Source: CAIKMD01 sp963729935 (lineage in GTDB: Bacteria; Pseudomonadota; Alphaproteobacteria; ATCC43930; CGMCC-115725). From it: a stretch of 64,000 bases of DNA. Location: assembly GCA_963729935.1 (NCBI GenBank), contig CAVSPW010000002.1, positions 1,612,001 through 1,676,000 of the forward strand, in the 5' to 3' direction. The notes under the pieces are model-generated. The model saw only the letters and a list, made by a program, of their open reading frames with translations. It was not told the DNA's origin and did not search any database. Made by a program: the position numbers and the translations under genes. Below, one piece after another: positions 51,867 through 59,246 of the stretch. The first letter of the stretch is position 1, and the number at the start of each line of letters is the position of its first letter.

Positions 51867-53171
51867 ATGCCACCCAAGAAACCGCCCGAGCCCAAGATCG
51901 TCAATCCCGAGGACATCGATCCGCGTCACGATTGGACGCGGCCGATCATGGCATCGGGCCCCATGGCGGTCGATTTCGAGGAACGCATCGATTTTCGCCG
52001 CCTGCACCGCTATCGCCTCGGGCGCACACGCCAGGCGCTGGCCAAATCGGGCCTGGGCTCGCTCCTGGTCTTCGATCAATACAATATCCGCTACATCACC
52101 TCGACCGTGATCGGCAATTGGGCACGCGACAAATTCACGCGTTATGCGCTTCTGGCCGGCGATGCCGAACCGCATCTGTGGGATTTCGGCTCGGCGGCGA
52201 AGCACCACCGGCTCTTTGCCCCCTGGCTGCCGCAGCACAATTGCCATGCCGGCATGTTGGGATTGCGCGGCGCCATTCATCCGCGGATCGGGTTGATGCG
52301 CGAGGCGGCCGAGGAGATCAAGTCGATCTTGAAGGAACATGGCGTCGCCGACCAGCCGGTCGGCGTCGACGTGGTCGAGCCCGCCATGTTCTTCGAGTTG
52401 CAGGAGGTCGGCCTCAAGGTGCGCGACGGCCAGCAGATCATGCTCGACGCGCGCGAGATGAAGAGCGCCGACGAGATTTCTCTCCTCAACATGTCGGCGA
52501 GCCTGGTCGATGGCTGCTATCAGACCATCGCCGAGAATCTGAAGCCCGGCATTCGCGAGAACGAGATCGTGGCGCTGGCCAACAAGCGGCTTTACGAATT
52601 GGGCTCCGACGATGTCGAGGCAATCAACGCGATCTCGGGCGAGCGCTGCAGCCCGCATCCGCATAATTTCACCGACCGGCTGATCCGACCCGGCGATCAG
52701 GCCTTCTTCGACATCATCCAATCCTTCAACGGCTATCGCACCTGCTATTACCGCACCTTCAATGTCGGCCGCGCGACGCCGGCTCAGCGGGACGCCTATA
52801 AGCGCGCGCGCGAATGGATCGACCGCGCGATCGAGCTGGTGAAGCCCGGCGTTTCGACCGACCAGATCGCCGCGTGCTGGCCGAAGGCCGAGGAGATCGG
52901 CTTTTCCAGCGAGATGGAGGCTTTCGGCCTTCTCTTCGGCCATGGTCTGGGACTTGGGCTTCATGAGCGGCCGATCATCTCGCGGCTCAACTCCTTCGCC
53001 GAGCCGATGGAAATCAAGGCCGGGATGGTCTTCGCGCTCGAGACCTATTGCCCGGCGACGGATGGGTTCTCGGCGGCGCGCATCGAGGAAGAAGTGGTGT
53101 GCACGCCCACCGGCGCGAAGGTGATCACGCTCTATCCCGCCGAAGAGCTGCCGATCGCCAATCCCTATTAG
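51867..53171 (+). CDS. M24 (pita-bread fold) family protein with Cys in place of a metal-ligand Asp
   Basis: A 434-aa creatinase/prolidase-fold protein, ATG 51867 after GGGAGGAGG. The N-terminal creatinase-type domain has LLVFDQYNIRYITSTVIGNW (20). In the catalytic domain the usual D-x10-D-x2-RT motif reads Asp282 (FFDIIQSFNGY) then Cys293 where the second Asp belongs (RTCYYRT). The other ligands are kept: His359 (FGHGLGLGLHERP), Glu392 (FALETYC) and Glu407 (ARIEEEVV). Related M24 enzymes include prolidases, creatinase and the DMSP lyase DddP. The altered ligand set makes standard dimetal peptidase activity doubtful. Confidence 0.88.
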   Translation: MPPKKPPEPKIVNPEDIDPRHDWTRPIMASGPMAVDFEERIDFRRLHRYRLGRTRQALAKSGLGSLLVFDQYNIRYITSTVIGNWARDKFTRYALLAGDAEPHLWDFGSAAKHHRLFAPWLPQHNCHAGMLGLRGAIHPRIGLMREAAEEIKSILKEHGVADQPVGVDVVEPAMFFELQEVGLKVRDGQQIMLDAREMKSADEISLLNMSASLVDGCYQTIAENLKPGIRENEIVALANKRLYELGSDDVEAINAISGERCSPHPHNFTDRLIRPGDQAFFDIIQSFNGYRTCYYRTFNVGRATPAQRDAYKRAREWIDRAIELVKPGVSTDQIAACWPKAEEIGFSSEMEAFGLLFGHGLGLGLHERPIISRLNSFAEPMEIKAGMVFALETYCPATDGFSAARIEEEVVCTPTGAKVITLYPAEELPIANPY

Positions 53172-53187
53172 GCGACGCCTGTTCGCG

Positions 53188-54393
53188 TCAGCCGGCGCGC
53201 AGGAATCCGCGCGGCGCCGCGTGCAGCCGCTCGATGCCGGTCTCGGCGATCAGCACGCATTCGCCCGTCTGCACGCCCGCCTTGCCGTCGCGCGTCACGA
53301 CATTGGGCTGGATCACCACCATCATCCCCGCGGCAAAGGTGAGATCGGGCAGCTTGCCGGAAGGCCGGCTGGCCGAGCCGATGATCGGCGGCAGATAGCC
53401 GCCGCCGTAACCGTGCATGAGATCGTCATTGGTGGTGAAGCCCGCCGCTTCGATCACCGCCGAGGCTGCCACCACCTGCGCCGGCGTGGCGCCAGGGCGA
53501 AGCACGCCGGCCACGGCGTCGAAGGCGGCTTCAGCCGTGCGGTGCAGGTCGCGATAGAGCGGCGTCGGCTCCGCATCCACCGTGAAACTCCGGAGCACCT
53601 GGCCGGAATAATCCCAGAAGGCGGCGCTGATCTCGGTGAAGACGACGTCGCCCTGTTGTACGCGACGCGTCGAATGGAATTGCGGCGGCACGCAGCAATC
53701 GGGATTCTCCATCGATGTGGCGCCGATGAAGTGGATGACGTTGGTGCCGCCGAAGGGAAGATAGGCGGCCTCGATCGCCGCGCCCAATTCGCGCTCGGTC
53801 GCACCGGGACGGATCGCCGTACGCAAGGCGGCAAGACCCCGGTCCGAGAGCGCGGCGCCGGCGCGATACCAATCGATTTCCTCGGAGGATTTGATGAGCC
53901 GCTTTTGCATATAGGCGGCGCCGAGATCGGCGATCCGCCCGAACCGGTCGGCGAGCTGTGCGTGGAGGCGATACCCCATCGGGCCGATGAGGCCGACGCG
54001 GTCGCGCTTGGCGCCGCGCCGCTCGAGCTCGGCGATCGCCGCGCCAATGCCGAAATCGCCGCCCCATTCGACATCGGCTTCGCCGGCGATCCGCCGCGCC
54101 AGCGCGACGTGATTGTGATATTGGATGAAAAGCCGGTCGCGTATCCCGGCCGAGATCACGCAGGAAGCCTCGGCGGTCGTCGGCCAATGCGTGAAATAGG
54201 GAATGGCGTTGCCCCCGCGGTTGACGCCGTAGAGGAGCAAGTGATCGACCCCGGCGGTCTTCATCAGCCCCGTCAGCATCGCGCGACGGCGCTGCATCTC
54301 TGGCGCAGAAAAACGCGGGTAAGGCGCTTCGAAGATCGGCCGCAAATGCGCCGGAATCTCGGGCGGATAGAGGGGTTGAAGGGTCCTGACCAT
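53188..54393 (-). CDS. M24-fold protein with degenerate metal site (second, convergent)
   Basis: A 401-aa M24 protein convergent with the preceding one. Start GTG or ATG at 54393 (MVRTLQPLYPPEIPAHLRPI, 20). The D-x10-D motif is replaced by Glu254 (VFTEISAAFWDY) and Gln265 (SGQVLRSF). A His is kept in MHGYGGGYLPPII. The next ligand Glu is Gln in VVIQPNVV, and the last Glu is kept in TGECVLI. With three of five ligands changed it is probably metal-free, as in creatinase, or a pseudoenzyme. Divergent from the dehydrogenase gene by 43 bases. Confidence 0.87.
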   Translation of the reverse strand: MVRTLQPLYPPEIPAHLRPIFEAPYPRFSAPEMQRRRAMLTGLMKTAGVDHLLLYGVNRGGNAIPYFTHWPTTAEASCVISAGIRDRLFIQYHNHVALARRIAGEADVEWGGDFGIGAAIAELERRGAKRDRVGLIGPMGYRLHAQLADRFGRIADLGAAYMQKRLIKSSEEIDWYRAGAALSDRGLAALRTAIRPGATERELGAAIEAAYLPFGGTNVIHFIGATSMENPDCCVPPQFHSTRRVQQGDVVFTEISAAFWDYSGQVLRSFTVDAEPTPLYRDLHRTAEAAFDAVAGVLRPGATPAQVVAASAVIEAAGFTTNDDLMHGYGGGYLPPIIGSASRPSGKLPDLTFAAGMMVVIQPNVVTRDGKAGVQTGECVLIAETGIERLHAAPRGFLRAG

Positions 54394-54436
54394 CCGGCTA
54401 GAGCTTTCGCCTCACTTCCGCGACGGGAGCTCCAGG

Positions 54437-55375
54437 ATGGCATCGGATCTGAAGCAGCACAAGATCGGCTGGATCGGCGCGGGCGGACGCATGGGCCATG
54501 CCATGGCCGAGCGTCTGGCAAAGGCCGGGGCCGATGTCGCGGTCTGGAACCGCACGCGCGCCAAGGTGGAGGCGCTCGGCAAGAGCGGCTGCAGCATCGT
54601 CGATTTGCCGGCCGATCTCGCCGGCCGCGATATCGTCTTCGTGACCGTCGCGGCTTCCGACGATCTGAAGCAGGTGACGCTCGGTCCCGACGGCGTGCTC
54701 ACCGTCCCCGGCAATCGGCCGAAAATTCTGGTCGATAGTTCCACCGTCTCCGAGGAATCCTCGGCCGCCGTGCGCGCGGCGGCCGCCAAGCATGGCGTGC
54801 AAATGCTCGCGGCGCCGGTGAGCGGCAACGCCAAGGTGGTGAAGGCGGGCAAGCTCACCTTCGTGGTCTCGGGCCCGCGCGCGGCCTATGACACGGCGTT
54901 GCCCTATCTCGATGCGCTGGGCCAGGGCTCGTCCTATGTCGGCGAGGGCGAGCGCGCGCGGATGGTGAAGATCTGCCACAACGTCTTTCTGGGTGCGGTG
55001 ATCCAATCCTTGGTCGAGGTCACGGTGCTGGCCGAAAAGGGCGGCGTTTCGCGCCACGCCTTCCTCGATTTCATCAACAAGAGCGTGATGGGTTCGACCT
55101 TCACGCGCTACAAATCGCCCGCGCTGGTGCGGCTCGACTTTTTTCCGACTTTCACGCCACCGCTCTTGAAGAAGGACCTCGATCTCGGTCTCGACGCCGC
55201 GGACAAGACCGGCGCCGCGATGCCGCTCACCGCGTTGACGCGCGAGATCGTTCAAAGCCTCATCGGCCGCGGTCATGTCGAGGATGATTTCGCGACCTTG
55301 CTGATCCAGCAAGCCGAGGCCTCGGGCTTGAAGCTCGTGGCCGAGAATGTCGCCGTCGATGACGGCTTGCATTGA
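54437..55375 (+). CDS. beta-hydroxyacid dehydrogenase family NAD(P)-dependent oxidoreductase
   Basis: A 312-aa 3-hydroxyisobutyrate/6-phosphogluconate-type dehydrogenase. N-terminal Rossmann motif IGWIGAGGRMGHAMAERLA (residues ~11-29), substrate-site MLAAPVSGNAKVVKAGKLTF (20), and catalytic Lys in MVKICHNVFLGAVIQS. The usual second Asn after the Lys is His-Asn here. It probably oxidises a small beta-hydroxyacid in the same catabolic context as its neighbours. The substrate cannot be fixed. Confidence 0.9.
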   Translation: MASDLKQHKIGWIGAGGRMGHAMAERLAKAGADVAVWNRTRAKVEALGKSGCSIVDLPADLAGRDIVFVTVAASDDLKQVTLGPDGVLTVPGNRPKILVDSSTVSEESSAAVRAAAAKHGVQMLAAPVSGNAKVVKAGKLTFVVSGPRAAYDTALPYLDALGQGSSYVGEGERARMVKICHNVFLGAVIQSLVEVTVLAEKGGVSRHAFLDFINKSVMGSTFTRYKSPALVRLDFFPTFTPPLLKKDLDLGLDAADKTGAAMPLTALTREIVQSLIGRGHVEDDFATLLIQQAEASGLKLVAENVAVDDGLH

Positions 55376-55378
55376 GCG

Positions 55379-55672
55379 CTATCGCGGCGGCCAGCCCGCG
55401 TAAGGCACCGTTGGCGGAATCCCCGGCGGCTGGCCCGGGCCGACGATGCCGGTGCCGTTGACCGACGGGGGCACCGGAATTGGCGGCGGCGAGAATTGCC
55501 CCGGCACCGGTGGGGGCGGCGTGAAGCTCGGCTGCGGTCCCGGCGGCGGCTGGCTCGACGGCACCGGAAGATAGGGCGGCGCGCGCTCGCCCGGCGGCGT
55601 TTCCGGGCTGATCGGCGATTGGAGTTGCGCCAGGAAGATGAACGCAAGGATCGCGGCGACGCGCTGGCCCAT
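55379..55672 (-). CDS. proline-rich secreted small protein
   Basis: A 97-aa ORF with a short hydrophobic N-terminus (QRVAAILAFIFLAQLQSPIS, 20) that looks like a signal peptide. A Pro-rich tail with PPPP, PPVPG and PGQPPGIPP runs follows, about one third Pro. It lies 3 bases from the convergent dehydrogenase stop and 9 bases downstream of the flavin enzyme gene. No known family recognised. The low-complexity composition means a chance ORF cannot be excluded, but the signal peptide and tight spacing favour a real gene. Confidence 0.55.
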   Translation of the reverse strand: MGQRVAAILAFIFLAQLQSPISPETPPGERAPPYLPVPSSQPPPGPQPSFTPPPPVPGQFSPPPIPVPPSVNGTGIVGPGQPPGIPPTVPYAGWPPR

Positions 55673-55681
55673 CCACCGGGT

Positions 55682-56887
55682 TTAGAGCGTCATCGCCTCG
55701 GCCGGAAGCCCCATGGCGATGCGCCCCCATTGCGTGCCGTTGACGTCCCAGCTCAACGCGTAATGCGCGTTGGCCGCGTGCGCATCCCGGAACGCCCGCT
55801 GAATCGGCTGATCGAGATAAACGCCTCCGCCGCCGGTCGCGGCAAACAGGAGATTGACCGCCTCGGTACAAAGTCCGGCGGCGTATGCCCCATCGCGGCG
55901 CCAGCGCGCTTTTTGTTCGATGGTCAGGGTCGAACTTTCTTCGGCAAGACGCATCGCCTCGTCGCAAGCCTTGAACATCAGCGCCTCGGCGGTATCGACG
56001 AGTGCCGATGCCTCGCCGATCTTGAGCTGCAAACTCGTCACATCCGCGAGACGGTGCCCCGAATAGGTTCCGAAACGGACGTGCATCGACTGGATAAAAT
56101 CGGCCACCGCGCCGCGCGCGAGGCCGAGCGAAACCCCGCTGACGACGAAGGCGAAGAGCCCCAGCACCGGAAGGCGATAGAGCGGAGCCGGATTGAGCAC
56201 GCAGCCGGGCGCCGTTCCGCCGACCATCGCCGACAGCGGCAAGGTGCGATGGATCGGAACGAAGATCTCGCTCATTTCGATATCTTTGCTCCCGCTGCCG
56301 CGAAGGCCGGTCGCATACCAGGTATCGATGATGCGGTAATCTCGCGCTTCGACGAGAAAAATTCGCTGCTCGCTCGGCTTGCCGCGCTGATCATGGACGA
56401 TGCCGCCGACGAAGTTCCAGCGCGACGGATCGACCCCGCTCGAGAACGGCCAACGGCCGCTCAGGCGATAGCCGCCCTCGACCGCGACCGCCTTGCCGCC
56501 AGGAAAAACCAGCGCCGAGCCGATGAGATGGTCGGGCGAATCGCCCCAGACCTCGTCCTGGGCCTCCTTGGGCCACATCGCCAGCATCCAATGGTGGCTG
56601 GCGAGATTGGTGACGACCCACGCGGTCGAACCGCAGCCTTCGGCCAGGATCGCGCCAAGTTCGATCAAGGCGCGATAGGGGAGTTCGCTTCCGCCGACGC
56701 GCCTGGGCTGCAACATGCGGAAAATGCCGCTGGCGTGAAGTTCCTCGATGCTTTCATCGGGCACGCGGCGCAGCGTTTCGGCCTCGGCGGCGCGGCTGCG
56801 CAGCTGGGGCACCAGGCGACGCGCGCGCGCTTTGAGGAGGGCGAGCGAAGGCGGCTCCGCGAAATCGGGATCCGAACCGAGGGTCAA
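55682..56887 (-). CDS. acyl-CoA-dehydrogenase-fold flavin enzyme (HsaA/group D monooxygenase-like)
   Basis: A 401-aa protein of the acyl-CoA dehydrogenase/class D flavin monooxygenase fold. The N-terminus (RVPDESIEELHASGIFRMLQ, 20) and AEGCGSTAWVVTNLASHHWM (20) are typical of HsaA/HpaB-type oxygenases, which use reduced FMN to hydroxylate aromatics. SGRWPFSSGVDPSRWNFVGG (20) is the flavin-domain loop. The catalytic Glu of acyl-CoA dehydrogenases is not evident. The required flavin reductase is not adjacent. It overlaps the upstream tetR gene end by 4 bases, so both are on one transcript. Confidence 0.85.
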   Translation of the reverse strand: MTLGSDPDFAEPPSLALLKARARRLVPQLRSRAAEAETLRRVPDESIEELHASGIFRMLQPRRVGGSELPYRALIELGAILAEGCGSTAWVVTNLASHHWMLAMWPKEAQDEVWGDSPDHLIGSALVFPGGKAVAVEGGYRLSGRWPFSSGVDPSRWNFVGGIVHDQRGKPSEQRIFLVEARDYRIIDTWYATGLRGSGSKDIEMSEIFVPIHRTLPLSAMVGGTAPGCVLNPAPLYRLPVLGLFAFVVSGVSLGLARGAVADFIQSMHVRFGTYSGHRLADVTSLQLKIGEASALVDTAEALMFKACDEAMRLAEESSTLTIEQKARWRRDGAYAAGLCTEAVNLLFAATGGGGVYLDQPIQRAFRDAHAANAHYALSWDVNGTQWGRIAMGLPAEAMTL

Positions 56888-57615
56888 TCGCTTGCCAGCT
56901 TCAATGATCGCATGGACGCGAGATGCCCGGCGATTTGCGCCGGTGCCGAGTCCATAAAGGCCCTGACCCGCGTCGCCATCAGCGCATCGATGTCCTCGGG
57001 CACCGGCAGATAATAAACCCAGCGCCGCTGGCCGAGCTGGAAGACCGTCGCATGCATGGCCCAGATCAGCTCGCCTTCCAATTCGGTCATCGGCACTTCC
57101 GCGAAGCTCGGCAATCCGCGCTCAAAGCGCAACTCGGCCGCAATGGCGGTGTAGAGGCGCTCGCGGCACTGGGCGACAAACCGCGCGTGATAGACGAGAC
57201 GCTTGAGAGCCGAGCGCATGAAGAGACGGACCCAAACTTCATTGTATGTCACGCGGACGTAATCGTGATAAAGCCGCAAGAGACGCGTTTCGAGCGAATG
57301 GCTGCGATCGAGAACGATGCCTTCCCAAGCGGGATCCCAGAAATCGGCCATCCACTTCTCGTAGACGCGCTCGACGAGCGCCTCCTTGCTCGGAAAGTAG
57401 CGGTAGATCAAGGATTGCGTGATGCCAAGGCTGCGCGCCAATTCTCGCGTTTGACTGTTAAGGCCGTTGGTCGCAAGAAAGCGCATGGAGTGCTCGACGA
57501 TGAAGCGTTCGCGATCTTGCGGCGCCATGCGAATCCGATTGACGCGCCGGTTGTGCGCATCTCTCACGACCGCTTTCGGCGGCTGATCGTATTCCTTGTC
57601 TTCGGGCAATCGCAT
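56884..57615 (-). CDS. TetR/AcrR family transcriptional regulator
   Basis: A 243-aa regulator if ATG 57615 (MRLPEDKEYDQPPK) is used; ATG 57666 would give 260 aa, and neither has a strong ribosome site. A basic, polar leader of ~40 residues precedes the DNA-binding domain RERFIVEHSMRFLATNGLNS (20), TRELARSLGITQSLIYRYFP (20) with the TetR helix-turn-helix. The C-terminal ligand domain is helical. It probably controls the flavin enzyme gene, which it overlaps by 4 bases, and perhaps the divergent amidohydrolase remnant. Confidence 0.88.
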   Translation of the reverse strand: MRLPEDKEYDQPPKAVVRDAHNRRVNRIRMAPQDRERFIVEHSMRFLATNGLNSQTRELARSLGITQSLIYRYFPSKEALVERVYEKWMADFWDPAWEGIVLDRSHSLETRLLRLYHDYVRVTYNEVWVRLFMRSALKRLVYHARFVAQCRERLYTAIAAELRFERGLPSFAEVPMTELEGELIWAMHATVFQLGQRRWVYYLPVPEDIDALMATRVRAFMDSAPAQIAGHLASMRSLKLASD

Positions 57616-57674
57616 GACGCTTCGCCGCGGCTCCGCAATTTGGGACCGACCCTTCCCTGCATCCATTGTGTACC

Positions 57675-57684
57675 ATTGCGCAAT
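57675..57684. promoter_or_regulatory. palindrome in the tetR promoter region
   Basis: ATTGCGCAAT is a perfect 10-bp palindrome just upstream of the two candidate tetR starts. A direct repeat CCATTG (57663-57668 and 57673-57678) overlaps it. It is a candidate operator for autoregulation. Short palindromes occur by chance, so support is weak. Confidence 0.3.
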
Positions 57685-57821
57685 TTTGGCAAGGTGCTGA
57701 CTATAGATGCATGGGTTCCGCCTATAATTGAGGGCATTTTGCGTACAGGCGATCCGACCCGCCCATTTTTCTCCCGTCCATTCAAGGTGAACCGCAAGCA
57801 GGAGGAGACGATCGCAGCCAA

Positions 57822-58775
57822 CTGACCTCGGTCGAGACAAGGCTGCGCGAGATGGACAGGATGGGGATCGATATCCAGGCGATATCGCCGGCACCGCAAT
57901 ATTATTATTATTATTATTGGGCGGATCCCGAGTTGGGATGCGAAGCGGCGCGCCTCGTCAATAATCGCCTTGCCGAGATCGTCGCCTTTCGTCCCGACCG
58001 TTTCGTCGGTCTCGTTCGTCGGTCTCGGTACCATGCCCTCCAGGCGCCGGATTTGGCGATCGCCAAGCTCGAGCGCCTCGTTAAGGATTTCGGACTGAAA
58101 AGCGTCGAGATCGGCACCAATGTCGCGGGCGCCGAATTATCGGATGCGCGCTTTCGGCCGTTCTTCGCCAAGGCCCAAGAGCTCGATATTCTTGTCTTCA
58201 TGCACCCCGCGGGCTTCACCCACGGGCAGCGCCTTGCCGATCATTATTTTATCAACGTCATTGGCAATCCGCTCGATACGACGGTTGCGGTCAGTCACCT
58301 GATTTTCGGCGGCGTGCTCGACGCCTATCCGCGGCTCAAAATCTGCCTCGCCTATGGCGGCGGCTATGCGACGGCCTATAGCGGGCGCTTCGATCATGCC
58401 CATGCCGCGGGGCCGGATTGCCGGCGCCTCATCAAGTGACGGCCGACCAGTTATTTGCGCAAGCTCTATTTCGACACGGTCGTCTTCACCCACCATCAGC
58501 TCGAATATCTGGCCGAACTTTATGGGAGCGATCATCTTCTCCTGGGCACCGATTATCCGTACGACATGGCGCTGCCCGACGCGGTGAATTTCGTGACGAG
58601 CGCAAAGCTGACGCAGGCGGAAAAGACGGCGATCCTTGGCGGCAACGCCGCGCGGCTCCTGAAGATCAAATTGCCTTCGGGCGCCGCAAAGGCGCCGGCG
58701 AAATCCCCGCCCGCGAAAAAGCGCGGCCGGGTAAAGGCCAAGAAGAAGGCCTCGGGCCGGCGATCCTCGGGTTAA
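57822..58775 (+). pseudogene. ACMSD-type amidohydrolase remnant (decarboxylase/hydrolase), decayed
   Basis: One reading frame of 318 codons matches the amidohydrolase-2 (ACMSD) family but carries several lesions. (1) The N-terminal ~50-60 residues with the HxH metal motif are absent; similarity begins near TSVETRLREMDRMGIDIQAI (20). (2) TAT is repeated six times (57900-57917), giving YYYYYY where three Tyr are usual. (3) A 13-bp tandem duplication at 58002-58027 is compensated downstream, adding four odd residues. (4) The catalytic-type His of AHGGG is Tyr (AYGGG). (5) An in-frame TGA at 58437-58439 separates it from KLYFDTVVFTHHQLEYLAEL (20) and LLGTDYPYDM. The last ~35 residues are a Lys/Ala-rich tail. 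Metal-type His in FMHPAG and the late Asp remain. Confidence 0.85.
58002..58027 (+). repeat. 13-bp perfect tandem duplication inside the amidohydrolase remnant
   Basis: TTCGTCGGTCTCG occurs twice head to tail (58002-58014 and 58015-58027). The duplication shifts the frame by +1, and a missing C in the GCCCTC run around 58035-58039 appears to restore it, for a net gain of 12 bases. Confidence 0.85.
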
Positions 58776-58852
58776 TTGCCCCGAGACGGCGCTTTGGGCG
58801 CTCAACCCTCGGCTGCGGAGCCTGGTTGGTGACGCCCCGATGCCGCCGGTCT

Positions 58853-59020
58853 TCAGATCATGGGGGAGGCAAGGCCTAGCAGCGCCACGCTGGCAACCAG
58901 CAACCCGCCGCCCCAATTTTTCAGCGCGCTGCGATGAGCGGGAAAGACGTCGGCGAAGGCCGCGGCAAACATGCCTACAGACAGCCCGGCAATACCCGCG
59001 GCATAGAGTGCAACCAACAT
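58853..59020 (-). CDS. small two-segment membrane protein (55 aa)
   Basis: ATG 59020 to TGA 58853 encodes 55 residues: MLVALYAAGIAGLSVGMFAA (first 20), then a short polar loop (DVFPAHRSALKNWGG) and a second hydrophobic stretch (GLLVASVALLGLASPM). The two membrane helices and good codon quality suggest a real small protein. No family recognised. It is convergent with the amidohydrolase remnant. The ~225 bases beyond it (59021-59246) are unusually AT-rich and hold no convincing gene. Confidence 0.6.
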   Translation of the reverse strand: MLVALYAAGIAGLSVGMFAAAFADVFPAHRSALKNWGGGLLVASVALLGLASPMI

Positions 59021-59123
59021 GGCTTGGTCCCCGCGTCGGAAGACGATCGAGGACTATGAGTCCGCGCGGGTAAATAATCCGTTTACGCAACGTTTATACA
59101 CGATTAAGTTGTATTGATGATGC

Positions 59124-59204
59124 ATGAGTGAAGAGATGCGAGTTAAAGATTTATCAATCTTGAAAAATGTGATACCTGAAGATTGCAAGCATATGGTGCG
59201 CTAG
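59124..59204 (+). other. 26-codon ORF in an AT-rich gap (possible leader peptide)
   Basis: ATG 59124 to TAG 59204 encodes MSEEMRVKDLSILKNVIPED (first 20) CKHMVR. Base composition is much richer in A and T than the flanking genes. It lies directly upstream of the PilZ-methyltransferase gene. It could be a leader or a remnant of acquired DNA. Existence as a translated peptide is not shown. Confidence 0.25.
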
Positions 59205-59214
59205 CGTTGGACGA

Positions 59215-59237
59215 GGGTTACAAAAATAAGATAACCC
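59215..59237. promoter_or_regulatory. inverted repeat GGGTTA-N11-TAACCC upstream of the PilZ-methyltransferase gene
   Basis: Perfect 6-bp arms (59215-59220, 59232-59237) around an A-rich 11-base spacer, ending 9 bases before the first candidate start (59247). This is a candidate operator or a small hairpin affecting translation. It does not match the TTAA-N7-TTAA box. Confidence 0.3.
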
Positions 59238-59246
59238 AGTTCTTCC

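Noticed and set aside
58437..58439. In-frame TGA read as selenocysteine
   Set aside because: The position is not a catalytic Cys site in this family, no SECIS-like hairpin follows closely, and other lesions show the gene is decaying.
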